Shown here: piece after piece, positions 56,001-63,999 of the stretch
Position numbering within the stretch: the stretch's first letter is position 1
Layout: each line of letters opens with the position of its first letter
Assembly (NCBI GenBank): GCA_009843525.1
Contig: VYDH01000014.1
Coordinates: 69,202 to 133,201 of the forward strand
DNA length: 64,000 nt
From: Acidimicrobiales bacterium
Lineage (GTDB): Bacteria; Actinomycetota; Acidimicrobiia; Acidimicrobiales; Poriferisodalaceae
Reading direction: 5' to 3'
Program-made: the position numbers and the translations under genes
The notes under the pieces: model-generated
Told to the model about the DNA's origin: nothing
The model's input: the letters and a program-made list of their open reading frames with translations, nothing else
The model's database searches: none

Positions 56001-56140
56001 CTCTCGTACGCCACCTGCAGCGGGTGGTCGGCGCCAACCCGATCCTGAGTCTGGAACTCCGCCGTAGGAATATTCAGCCGCGACGACTCATCATGGCTGA
56101 GGTTGTCGACCTCTTTGCGCTTGGCGGTCCGCTTCGCCAC
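53084..56140 (-). CDS. Site-specific DNA-methyltransferase (type III Mod-like)
   Basis: A 1018-residue N6-adenine or N4-cytosine methyltransferase of the beta class. The catalytic motif DPPY is at 168-171, before the AdoMet motif DPTCGSGTT (460-468), the order seen in type III Mod subunits. The region between (about 250-440), which should be the target-recognition domain, is visibly lower in GC than the flanks (54910-55400). The protein is much longer than classic Mod (about 650): a C-terminal ~500 residues with an acidic Asp/Glu/Ser stretch near 770-800 is extra. It is the last gene of an operon with the restriction subunit and a HEPN gene, and would protect self DNA. Confidence 0.92.
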   Translation of the reverse strand: MAKRTAKRKEVDNLSHDESSRLNIPTAEFQTQDRVGADHPLQVAYERRNRDLDPQLVWRGKDTVDWADLVVQAPPLYIQEKIHPKSLVEDLRRLGAQRSVEQAAADAGFQIELFADFNGLPNADAKTEFYEHQMNWSNRMILGDSLQVMASLAEREGLRGKVQCIYLDPPYGIKFNSNFQWSTMSRDVRDGKADHITREPEQVRAFRDTWRDGIHTYLTYLRDRLTVARDLLTETGSLFVQIGDENVHRVRSLLDEIFGADNFVSTISIQTTSGFDASWIGNVCDYIIWFAKNRSTGRAKSLRYRKEFELGEGNARWLLFPDFSHRGVKAAERSGELAAPEDARPYKPDNLISQNRARAPQPFSWQGLPYDSWPKNSHWKANYPTGMLRLGRSGRIHVAANSIQYVRFHSDSEVAAHGNVWTDTGTGNFTDDKVYVVQTNAKIVERCLLMASDPGDLVLDPTCGSGTTAYVAEQWGRRWITIDTSRVALALARARLMGARYPYYLLADSAEGREKEAALSHTEPPDAPTYGDVRQGFVYERVPHITLRSIANNTEIDVIYEQRQPAVEAALADLNAALRASPPSPFEVGIGGRKGQQIDFALSADVTVSLPSGEKAPASGLLEWEAPRERPEDWPADAAEPHEKFWQARLERQQAIDESIAAKADFEYLYDKPYEDNSKVRVAGPFTVESISPHRYLGLDADDELIDPVAEARSKGQSPQDFVSIILDNLRAAGVQQAHKADRIDFVSLQPWPGDYICAEGTFVEGSAASPDDSDSLDDDPEARPPTDLGDDVAATRRAAVFVGPEFGTVTRPDLVAAAREAAEAGFDMLVSCAFSYDAQASAFIRSGPTPVLKARMNADLHMANELKTTGSGNLFVIFGEPDIELLPVSSDQAGPAASAEDQGAMQYRVRLRGIDVFDPSTGEVRSDETDGIACWFVDTDYDHESFFVRHAYFLGANDPYKSLKTTLRAEIDEDAWATLHSDTSRPFPAPETGHIAVKVVNHLGDEVMKVFRVPSTG

Positions 56141-56143
56141 CGG

Positions 56144-56506
56144 TCAAGCCTCCCCGTGTTCCGTCAGAATGCCGTGAAGCACTTCGATGAGTTGCGGCAC
56201 CTTGACGGTCACCGTGTGCCAGATCGATTCTTCGTCCAGACCTTCATAGTTGTGAGCGATGCGGTTCCTCACGGCACGGATGTCGGACCACGGGACTGCG
56301 CCAAGCTCATCCCGAGCCGACGGGGGCACCCGGCTGGCCGCCTCGGCGATGACGACCAGCTGCATCAGAGCGGCGTCGTACACGACCGCGCCGACAACGA
56401 ACTCAGCTTCCGTTGCTCCCCGGACATGTTCCTGGGACTTCTCAGCAGCCTCAACCATGCGTCGGATATAGGGCAGCCAATCGACGGGCTCGACGCATCT
56501 ATACAT
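56144..56506 (-). CDS. hepT: HEPN-domain toxin (HepT-like, DUF86)
   Basis: A 120-residue HEPN protein of the HepT/DUF86 type, an RNase toxin of HEPN/MNT modules. It contains the full Rx4HxY motif as RNRIAHNY: Arg80, His85 and Tyr87, where Tyr is the residue that MntA-type antitoxins AMPylate in characterised pairs. It starts at an ATG overlapping the end of the restriction gene by 8 bp and stops 3 bp before the methyltransferase ATG. No free MNT gene is adjacent; the matching nucleotidyltransferase is fused to the end of the upstream restriction protein. Confidence 0.85.
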   Translation of the reverse strand: MYRCVEPVDWLPYIRRMVEAAEKSQEHVRGATEAEFVVGAVVYDAALMQLVVIAEAASRVPPSARDELGAVPWSDIRAVRNRIAHNYEGLDEESIWHTVTVKVPQLIEVLHGILTEHGEA

Positions 56507-59500
56507 CGATGGCCTCTCTCTCGGCGTTGGGCCGCACGTGATCGCGCAGGTTCTTGCCGACGACGATCTCTACGCTGCGACCGAGTGCGTCCTCCAGGAA
56601 TGCACCCTCGCCGTGGCTGCCCCAGTTCGTCGGCTTCTTGCTGTATTCGACGATGAGGTCGACATCGCTGGTGAGCTGGGCCTCGTCGCGAGCGAATGAC
56701 CCGAACAGCCTGAGGCCTGCAATGCCGAACTCTTGTTGCAGGCGCGGCTTGAGTTCTCGCAGAACGGCAAGCACCGCATCACGGCTGTCGAGCGCAGGTC
56801 GGCCTTCGCGAAAGGTCTGCGATTCGCGGCGCGTCTGAGTGATGGCGGCCTTGAGGTCTTCGGAGAAATCCCAGTTGTTGCGCAGTTCGACGAACTGCCA
56901 GTAGCCCAGCGCGCCGAGGCGGTTGACGCCAGGAACCCAGTAGTTGCGCATGGTGGCGGCCTTGTCCTTGGCGTCCTCGCCTCGGAATCCCTTCACCTCC
57001 ACCACGAGGTGCAACGGTTCTGCGTCTGGGTCGGTATCGCTGATTCGCAGGATGAAGTCGGGCACGTAGATGCGGTTCTGGCCGCCGGTGCGATAGGGCA
57101 CCTCGAAGCCCATGCCCTGATTCTTGACGTAGGCCAGCACCCCGGGGTTGGCCTCTGCCACCTCGCAGAACTCCAGCTCCCAGTCGCTGTCGCCGATGGC
57201 CCAGTTGACGTGGCTGCGGTCGGCGCGGGTGCGCCAGCGCCGCTCCTTGGAGGTGGCGAAGCTGACATCGCGGGTCGTGCCGACTGGCGAGAACGGGTCG
57301 AGCACTGCTGTGACGATGCCGCCGCGTTCCTGTTCGGCTTCGACGATGGCGGTCGTGATGCGGTCGCACGCCTGATCTCTGAGCGTGGGATAGAGCAGAT
57401 GGCCGAGTGATGTGCCGCCTTCGCACACTAAGTGCTCATCGAGCCAGCGCTCGGTCAGGCGCTTGAGCTGGCCGAAGAGGTGCAGCCGGGGCTGGCCGTC
57501 ATCGTCGCGCCACTGCGTGAGGAGCAGGTAGCGGGTGAGGTGATACACGACGGTGGAACGACGCGTGTCGCCGATGTTGGCAAGATCAAGATCGATGCCT
57601 TCGCCGATGATCCCCTCGTTGAGAGTGCGGGTCGGGCCGACCAATTCAGGAGTGAGCCGCAGCGTCGAGTCTTCGGTGAACTCGGCTTCAAGCCGGTCGT
57701 CGGGCAGCTCGATCCGGTAACCGGCCACCCGCGGGAAGCGAATCTCCAGCCCATCACGCTCGGGGCTGACGGCGTGCACCTGCACCGTCGACTTAGGCGG
57801 TGTGGGCTTGACAATCACCGGTTGGGCGGTGAAGTCGAACGGCACTCCGAACACGTCGGCGTACTCGGTCTCGAACAGACCGTCCTCGTTGAGGTCGTAC
57901 GACTGGCGGCGCAACGCGCGGCCCACAACCTGCTCGCACAACAGTTGCGTGCCGAACGCTCTCACACCCAGGACGTGCGTGACGGTGTTGGCGTCCCAGC
58001 CTTCGGTCAGCATCGCCACCGAGACCACGCACCTGGTGTCGCCGCCCAGTCGGCCCGGCTTGCCCACCGTGTTCATCACCTCGCGCAGCAGGTCTTGGTC
58101 GCTGAGATTCTGGGCCTCCTGGCTGGTGCCGCCGCGAGCGATGATCTCTCGGCGGTACCGCTCGATCTCGTCCGACGCTGCATCGCGGAAGTTCGGATCG
58201 AGCGCGTCGCCGGATTCGAGTTGGCGGCTGTCGATCAGCAATGTGCGCGGACGTGCCACAGGAGTGCCGTCGGCTTCAAAATTGCGGAACAGCTCCAGTC
58301 GGCCGTTGTGAAACGAACTCGCGCCGTCAGGCTGGTCGCGCCGGTAGCCGGAGATGTAGTCGTAAACCATCTTTGACGTGGCCGTGTTGTTGCACACCAC
58401 GATGAAACACGGCGGAACCTCGATGCCCGGCTGAGCCTGCCACTGCTCAAAGGTCTGCTCGTAGTGCCCGTAGAGCGCTTCCAAGGCCGACTTCAATTCA
58501 ACGGGCAGCACTGCTTCGGGGTCGAGCTGCCCGACGGCCTTCAGGCCCTTGCGGGGCATCCTCTTGCCGATGTGCTTCCACAGCTCGCGATAGGTGGGCA
58601 TAACGTTGCCGGGGATGTTGTCGGCCACCGGCACTCTGGGCAGCTTGACGATGCCGCACTCGATGGCGTCCATCAGCGAGAAATCACTGGCGACCCAGCC
58701 GAACAGAGTGCCCTCGGCGTAACCCGAGCCACTGAGAAAGAACGGCGTCGCCGACAGGTCGATGACCCGTTGCAGCCCGAGTCTGCGCTGTACGGCCTCG
58801 ATGCCGGTCATCCAGACGCGAGCGGCCTCAGAGTTGTCTTCGGCTTCCTTGCGGTCGTCGCCCTTGAACTCTGCTTCCTCTGACTCGTCGGCATCACCCG
58901 GCTTCTCGCGATAACAGTGGTGTGCCTCGTCGTTCAGCACCATGACGCCCTTGGTGCCCATCAAGGTGGGCATCACACGCTGGAGCATCTGGCCCTCGGT
59001 CTCCAGCGTGTCGATCTCGGGGCCGTGGCCTTGCAGCAACGCCCGGCTGCCCTTGGCGAGGCTCATCGCTTCGCGCCGGATGAACGCGTGGTAGTTCGTG
59101 ATGACGATCTTGGCCTTGCCCAAATCGGCCGTCATGTCGGCGGGCACGAGGTACCGGCTGCGGTAGTAGCTGTCGGGGTCGTTGGGTTGCAACACGCGGA
59201 GCCGATCCCGAATGGGTATTCCAGGCGTGACGACGAGGAAGCCACGGGTGAACCTGGGGCTTTGGGGATGCCGCACCGCATTGATGGTCTGCCACGCAAT
59301 GAGCATGGCCATCACCGTCGTCTTGCCCGAACCGGTGGCCATCTTCAGCGCGAGGCGATCGACGCCGGGATTGGCCTGCTCGCTGGCTGCTGCGATCCGG
59401 TCGCGCAGGCTGCGCCCCACCACTGTGTGCGGAGCGACCTCGGTGAGCCAGATGACCGTCTCGACGGCCTCGACTTGGCAGAAGAACGGCCGGATGCCCG

Positions 59501-59879
59501 GAAACTCGAAGTGCCGCCAGTGCTTGAGCAGCCGCGCAGTCTCCGCGGTGACATGCCAGCGTCGCTCGTCAGGTTCTGACCGCCACTTGGCGACCTCGCC
59601 GCGGATCGTGTTGATGAGCTGCGACAGGTCGTACTGCTGGCGGTCGTCGGCCAAGGATTCTGCTTGTTCGTCGAACACCAGCGTGCGCTGTTCCGCCTTG
59701 TCCGCTCTCGCGCCCTTCTTTCCTCGCTTGCGCGGCGCCGGAATCGGCGAAATGAACGAAGCAGGTCGACGACCGTCGTTCACCAGCCCCGTGGGTTGGC
59801 GTTCGTCATCGAGTTCCCAGTGGCTCGTGGGGGCCTCGTACGGCGAATTGAGGATCGGCTGTTCGTAGAAGTCGGGCAT
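56499..59879 (-). CDS. Type III-like restriction helicase-nuclease fused to an MNT nucleotidyltransferase domain
   Basis: A 1126-residue protein whose N-terminus, MPDFYEQPILNSPYEAP, matches what I know of BPTD_3080-type restriction enzymes. The helicase has ATGSGKT (181-187) and DEAHH near 316. A PD-(D/E)XK nuclease core is visible at Asp941 (YVPDF), Glu961 and Lys963 (VVEVKG). After residue ~1024 comes an extra ~100-residue domain with LRLFGSFARDEAQLTSDVDL, the GSx10DxD motif (Gly1060-Ser1061, Asp1072, Asp1074) of MntA-like nucleotidyltransferases, the antidote partners of HEPN toxins. An internal GTG could also start a free MNT protein. The next gene encodes the HEPN toxin, then the methyltransferase; the operon starts here. 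Confidence 0.9.
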   Translation of the reverse strand: MPDFYEQPILNSPYEAPTSHWELDDERQPTGLVNDGRRPASFISPIPAPRKRGKKGARADKAEQRTLVFDEQAESLADDRQQYDLSQLINTIRGEVAKWRSEPDERRWHVTAETARLLKHWRHFEFPGIRPFFCQVEAVETVIWLTEVAPHTVVGRSLRDRIAAASEQANPGVDRLALKMATGSGKTTVMAMLIAWQTINAVRHPQSPRFTRGFLVVTPGIPIRDRLRVLQPNDPDSYYRSRYLVPADMTADLGKAKIVITNYHAFIRREAMSLAKGSRALLQGHGPEIDTLETEGQMLQRVMPTLMGTKGVMVLNDEAHHCYREKPGDADESEEAEFKGDDRKEAEDNSEAARVWMTGIEAVQRRLGLQRVIDLSATPFFLSGSGYAEGTLFGWVASDFSLMDAIECGIVKLPRVPVADNIPGNVMPTYRELWKHIGKRMPRKGLKAVGQLDPEAVLPVELKSALEALYGHYEQTFEQWQAQPGIEVPPCFIVVCNNTATSKMVYDYISGYRRDQPDGASSFHNGRLELFRNFEADGTPVARPRTLLIDSRQLESGDALDPNFRDAASDEIERYRREIIARGGTSQEAQNLSDQDLLREVMNTVGKPGRLGGDTRCVVSVAMLTEGWDANTVTHVLGVRAFGTQLLCEQVVGRALRRQSYDLNEDGLFETEYADVFGVPFDFTAQPVIVKPTPPKSTVQVHAVSPERDGLEIRFPRVAGYRIELPDDRLEAEFTEDSTLRLTPELVGPTRTLNEGIIGEGIDLDLANIGDTRRSTVVYHLTRYLLLTQWRDDDGQPRLHLFGQLKRLTERWLDEHLVCEGGTSLGHLLYPTLRDQACDRITTAIVEAEQERGGIVTAVLDPFSPVGTTRDVSFATSKERRWRTRADRSHVNWAIGDSDWELEFCEVAEANPGVLAYVKNQGMGFEVPYRTGGQNRIYVPDFILRISDTDPDAEPLHLVVEVKGFRGEDAKDKAATMRNYWVPGVNRLGALGYWQFVELRNNWDFSEDLKAAITQTRRESQTFREGRPALDSRDAVLAVLRELKPRLQQEFGIAGLRLFGSFARDEAQLTSDVDLIVEYSKKPTNWGSHGEGAFLEDALGRSVEIVVGKNLRDHVRPNAEREAIDV

Positions 59880-59996
59880 CTAGCAGCAACGCTACGCGGC
59901 CGGAGTCACACGACTGTGCTCCTGCTCAGGGCTGTTGCAGACACGCCACCGGTCTATGCTCGCGACGACACCTGCAAGCACCCTCGGGACCAGCGC

Positions 59997-60251
59997 ATGA
60001 CGGACTACGCCGAACTCCTCAACCGGATCACGGTGAATCCGGAGATGTTCGGCGGCAAACCGACTATCCGGGGGATGAGAATCGCCGCCGAGCATGTCCT
60101 CGGCATGCTCGCGGCAGGCGACTCGGCTGAGACGATCCTGCATGAGTATCCCATTCTGGAGCCGGCTGACATCCAAGCCTGCCTGACATTCGCCTATCGC
60201 TCGCTTGCAGGCGAAGATGTGCGCGAACGCATGCTCGTAACCGCGGCGTGA
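59997..60251 (+). CDS. DUF433 family antitoxin
   Basis: An 84-residue DUF433 protein: ITVNPEMFGGKPTIRGMRI is the family signature, followed by a helix-turn-helix-like AEHVLGMLAAGDSAETIL and YPILEPADIQACL. These act as antitoxins and DNA-binding regulators for DUF5615 toxins. The ATG at 59997 precedes TDYAELL. Its stop overlaps the toxin start by 4 nt (GTGA). It is divergent from the restriction operon. Confidence 0.92.
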   Translation: MTDYAELLNRITVNPEMFGGKPTIRGMRIAAEHVLGMLAAGDSAETILHEYPILEPADIQACLTFAYRSLAGEDVRERMLVTAA

Positions 60252-60610
60252 GATTCCTGCTCGATGTCTGCGCCGCATCGCGCGGCCTGCATCAGCATCT
60301 GGTCAACAACGGGCACGACGTGTACTCAGCGGCGGAGTCTGCGCCTCGTGCCAGCGACAGGGAACTGCTCGATCTCGCGGTCGCACAGGACCGCGTGCTC
60401 ATCACCGAAGACAAGGACTTCGGCGAGTTGGTCTTCGTCTGGCGCCTTGCGCATCCGTGCATTGTTCGCTTCGCCGACTTGCCGATTCGTGACCGGTCGT
60501 CCGCCATCGACGATCTGCTGCAACACCACGCGGCCGAGTTGATTCCAGGCCACATCATCGTTGTGTCGCGGCGCAGAGTGCGAATTCGTCGTGGCAGTCA
60601 GACTGACTGA
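60248..60610 (+). CDS. DUF5615 PIN-like toxin
   Basis: A 120-residue DUF5615 family protein with a PIN-like fold. The first acidic residue is in MRFLLDVCAASRGL (Asp6), and LITEDKDFGELVF near 51-63 holds the second cluster. It starts with GTG overlapping the antitoxin TGA. The last 13 bp overlap the end of the convergent oxidoreductase gene. Members are toxins of DUF433/DUF5615 pairs. Confidence 0.9.
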   Translation: MRFLLDVCAASRGLHQHLVNNGHDVYSAAESAPRASDRELLDLAVAQDRVLITEDKDFGELVFVWRLAHPCIVRFADLPIRDRSSAIDDLLQHHAAELIPGHIIVVSRRRVRIRRGSQTD

Positions 60611-62025
60611 GCGGAGTCAAGAGAGGCCAAGGCTCGGGTGGCGGCGTTGAGGCCGCACAGGCCATGGGCGCCCGCTCCGGGCGGCGTCGACGCTGAGCAC
60701 AGGTAGGTGCCCGGAATGCCGGTGAAGTAGGGATCCCGGGCGAGTCGGGGCCTGAACAGCAGCTGGAGGGGCGACGAGGCACCGCTCAGAATGTCGCCGC
60801 CGATGAAGTTCGGGTTGTAGACGGACATCTCGGTGGTGGAGCGCACCGCCGTGCCCACCACCCGCTCGGAGAATCCGGGAGCGAAACGCTCGATCTGGGC
60901 GATGATCGCCTCGGTGGCGTCGCCGGTGTAGCCGTGGGGGACGTGGGCGTAGGTCCACAGCGGGTGGACGTTGCCGACCGAGCGGGAAGAGTCGGCGAGA
61001 TACTGCTGGCCGACCAGGACGAACGGCCGCTCAGGCATCCGGCCGCGATGGACTGCCAGTTCGTTGGCGAACACCTCGCGTGCATCCCCGCCAAGATGCA
61101 CCGTGCCGGCGTCACCGGCGGCAGGTGCCTGCCACGGCACGTCGCCCTCGATGGCGAAATCGACCTTGAACGCTCCGGGTCCGTGACGGAACCGGCGGTA
61201 CGCGCGCGCGACTCGGCGCGGCAACCGGTCGCCCAAGATGTCGGCGGCGACGGACGGCGAGACGTCGAGCAGCAGCAGGTTGGTCGACGGCAGTTCGGCT
61301 GCGGACCGGACGCGTACGCCGGTCTCCACCCGGCCGCCGTGCGCCGTCAAGTCGGCAACCAGCGCGTCGGCTATCGCCTGCGAGCCGCCTTCGGCCACGA
61401 CCCACCCATGCACATGACCTGCAGCCAGGATCATGAGGCCCACCGCGCTGGTCATGGGACGATCGAGGCGCCAGAACGCGTGCGCTGCAACCCCAGCCCA
61501 CAGAGCTCGAGTGGGCTCGTCACGCCACAGCCGGCCCACAGCGGTAGCGGGGGTCATGGCCGCCGCGCCGAACCGTGCCATCAGCACCGGGTGACGGGGC
61601 AGCCGCATCAACGGTTGAGTGATGTCTTCGAACAAGCTGTCGAGATCAGCCGTCAACGCTCCGAGGAGTCGGCGCCAGCGCGCTCCGTCGCCACCGAGCC
61701 CGTCAGCCGTGTCGTCGATGGACTGGTACAGGGCGCTGGCAGAACCGTCGTCGAGCGGATGTGCGCAATCGACGACCGGCGCGCACCATCGAAGCCCGAG
61801 CGTGTCGAGGTCGAGCCCGCGCAGGAACGGCGACGCGGCTGCCACGGGATGAACCGCCGAGCACTGGTCGTGAATCAGGCCCGGCACGATGGCCTCTGCG
61901 CTGCGCGTGCCACCCCCGATGGTGTCTGCCGACTCCAGCACGGTCACGTCCACGCCTGCACGCGCCAGGTGGACCGCAGCGGCCAATCCATTGGGCCCGC
62001 TGCCGACGACAATCGCCGTCGTCAC
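60598..62025 (-). CDS. FAD-dependent oxidoreductase, phytoene desaturase-like
   Basis: A 475-residue FAD oxidoreductase of the amine oxidase/phytoene desaturase superfamily. The dinucleotide-binding start is IVVGSGPNGLAAAVHLARAG then VLESADTIGGGTRSAE. The C-terminal FAD region reads YLCSASTPPGAGAHGLCGLNAATRAL. Related actinobacterial proteins (NAD(P)/FAD-dependent desaturases) act on isoprenoids or similar hydrophobic substrates; none is proven here. The GTG at 62025 gives VTTAIVVGSG and lies 4 bp after the stop of the DUF3556 gene, so the two form an operon. Confidence 0.87.
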   Translation of the reverse strand: MTTAIVVGSGPNGLAAAVHLARAGVDVTVLESADTIGGGTRSAEAIVPGLIHDQCSAVHPVAAASPFLRGLDLDTLGLRWCAPVVDCAHPLDDGSASALYQSIDDTADGLGGDGARWRRLLGALTADLDSLFEDITQPLMRLPRHPVLMARFGAAAMTPATAVGRLWRDEPTRALWAGVAAHAFWRLDRPMTSAVGLMILAAGHVHGWVVAEGGSQAIADALVADLTAHGGRVETGVRVRSAAELPSTNLLLLDVSPSVAADILGDRLPRRVARAYRRFRHGPGAFKVDFAIEGDVPWQAPAAGDAGTVHLGGDAREVFANELAVHRGRMPERPFVLVGQQYLADSSRSVGNVHPLWTYAHVPHGYTGDATEAIIAQIERFAPGFSERVVGTAVRSTTEMSVYNPNFIGGDILSGASSPLQLLFRPRLARDPYFTGIPGTYLCSASTPPGAGAHGLCGLNAATRALASLDSAQSV

Positions 62026-62029
62026 CGCG

Positions 62030-63904
62030 TCAGCCGGTGTCGGCTGGGGGCAGCACGACACCTTCGGCCGTCTGGCGGGGGATGAGCCACGTCCCGTCGT
62101 GATCGACGGACGGCACCTTGCGGGCATTGCCGGGATGGGGCACGCCCTGGGGCTCGTAGCCCTCCTTCCGCCACGTCACCGTGTGCGGGATCGGGCCGTC
62201 GGGCAGCCACGGCTGGGAGTTGTAGGCGTCGTCGTGGCGGTACCAGCCCTTCTCGACGGTCCCCAAGGCTGCGTCGATCACCCGGTACTGCACCCTGTTG
62301 GTATAGGCCGGCCGCGACTCGGTGAACACCGCAATCACGTCGCCGGGCTCGTACTGGCACCGCTCCTGCCACGCCGCGATCAGCCGCTCGTCCAGGCAGT
62401 GCCCGTCGCCGAAATTCCACCCCGTCAGCACGTTGCTCAAGAACTCGCCCTCGCGCTGAATGCGCTTGTCGAGATCGTCGACGTGGCACATCAGGCCGGA
62501 GATGTGCATGCGGCCCATCGGGTGCATCATGCGGAACGCCACCGCCTTCTGAATGAAGATCTCCGAGATCTCAGGGCCGAACAGCGGCTCGAGCTGGTCA
62601 ATCTGGTTGTCGGCGGACTTCACGATCTTGTCGTTGATCCGGTCTTCGATCTCTTTGTTGCGCAGCGAGAACGTCGCCGCCGCCCAGTTGCCGGCGTACT
62701 GCTTCATGCCCACCAGGAAGCTCACGTACTGCGGGCGGAAGGCGCCAAGCACGATGGGCGACAGTGCCGCAATCAGCACCACGACCAGCAGCACCGGCTC
62801 CATGTCCCACACCGCGTAGCCGTTTCCGGCGTGGAAGTTCGAGAACAAGAACGCTGAGCAGAAGATGAAGAACACGTTCCACTCGAGCGGAACCGCCAGC
62901 GGGAACGTCGAGATGATGAAGGTGTGCAGCATCCAGATGGACACGATCGCAATCCACGTCGCCCATCCCCACGGAGAGAACAGCAGCACCAACGGCATGA
63001 TGAGCTCGCAGGTGGTGCCGCCGATATGGGCCAGCAAGTGCGTCGTTCGAGCCGGCCGGATGTCGCGGGGATAGTCCTTGACTGTCGCTTTGCGGAATCG
63101 GTCCCACACCACCCACGGCGTGTTCTGCACCATGATCGACACCGTCGAAGAGAACCCGTGCTGCAGCTTCGAGAAGCCGGCGCCCATCCAGATGATGACG
63201 ATGAAGACCTTGGCGGCGATGATCATGTCGACGAAGTTGCTGAACAGCGAGAAGCACAGCAGCGTGGGCACGTACTGCTCGGCCCGCGACGACAGGAAGA
63301 TGATCTTGTCGCGCATGGCCATCAGCAGGATCAAGCCGCAGTAGATCAGCGTCGCCCACTGCGGCAAGATGCCGGTGCGGCCGTCGGGCAGCCCGTCCAC
63401 CTGCTCGGGTGACAGCACCAGCAGCAGGATCAGGCTGGCCAGGATCAGCTTGTACAGCCCGGTGTCCCAAGGCGTGCGGCGATTGCCCTTGGTGAACGGC
63501 ACATGGTTGGGGTATGGCGGCACTCGCAGGGTGTCGTTCTGCCACCAGTAGAGGATTCCCCCGATGGGCGGGTCGAAGTGGAAGGCCAGCGGGCCGCAGG
63601 TGGCCGCCAGTCCCGTGATCTCGAGCAGGATCGTCCAGATCATCAGCTTCTGGTAGAGGATCGGTTCGTCCCACCAGCCGCCGATGTCGTTGAATTCGAG
63701 TCCGGCAGTGAACGCGCCGGCCACGATCAGCCCGAACAGCGCATACAGGAAGATCTTCCACGCATAGAACGTGCCGGTCTGCTTGGGCGTCCCGAAGCCG
63801 TGCTCGACCCAGTGCAGCTGCAGCAGCTTCATCCGCTCGAAGAACGGGATCTTCGCAAACTCGTCGAGATCGACATCGGGCAGCTCAGCGGTGCGATACC
63901 CCAT
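62030..63904 (-). CDS. DUF3556 family integral membrane protein
   Basis: A 624-residue membrane protein matching the actinobacterial DUF3556 family, function unknown. The N-terminal LPDVDLDEFAKIPFFERMK and HWVEHGFGTPKQ are the family pattern. About nine to ten hydrophobic segments lie between 48 and 400, then a soluble C-terminal domain (about 400-624). An AAGAGG ribosome site precedes the ATG at 63904. It is 5 bp downstream of a partial gene and 4 bp upstream of the oxidoreductase gene, so the three appear to form one operon. Confidence 0.85.
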   Translation of the reverse strand: MGYRTAELPDVDLDEFAKIPFFERMKLLQLHWVEHGFGTPKQTGTFYAWKIFLYALFGLIVAGAFTAGLEFNDIGGWWDEPILYQKLMIWTILLEITGLAATCGPLAFHFDPPIGGILYWWQNDTLRVPPYPNHVPFTKGNRRTPWDTGLYKLILASLILLLVLSPEQVDGLPDGRTGILPQWATLIYCGLILLMAMRDKIIFLSSRAEQYVPTLLCFSLFSNFVDMIIAAKVFIVIIWMGAGFSKLQHGFSSTVSIMVQNTPWVVWDRFRKATVKDYPRDIRPARTTHLLAHIGGTTCELIMPLVLLFSPWGWATWIAIVSIWMLHTFIISTFPLAVPLEWNVFFIFCSAFLFSNFHAGNGYAVWDMEPVLLVVVLIAALSPIVLGAFRPQYVSFLVGMKQYAGNWAAATFSLRNKEIEDRINDKIVKSADNQIDQLEPLFGPEISEIFIQKAVAFRMMHPMGRMHISGLMCHVDDLDKRIQREGEFLSNVLTGWNFGDGHCLDERLIAAWQERCQYEPGDVIAVFTESRPAYTNRVQYRVIDAALGTVEKGWYRHDDAYNSQPWLPDGPIPHTVTWRKEGYEPQGVPHPGNARKVPSVDHDGTWLIPRQTAEGVVLPPADTG

Positions 63905-63909
63905 GGTGA

Positions 63910-63999
63910 TTACCTCTTTCGGCGGACCATCGCCGCGTGTCGTCGTTGTCGTTCGCGTTCGAAATAGAAGTCGTCTTCGGCGGCGGTACGGGTGGAGGC
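63910..63999 (-). CDS. C-terminus of an unidentified protein (partial)
   Basis: The frame entering from the right edge on the minus strand is open for 29 residues and ends in TAA at 63912-63910, five bases before the DUF3556 start. The tail is highly charged (AAEDDFYFERERQRRHAAMV then RRKR). Short spacing suggests it belongs to the same operon. Nothing more can be said without flanking sequence. Confidence 0.5.
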   Translation of the reverse strand, partial: ASTRTAAEDDFYFERERQRRHAAMVRRKR

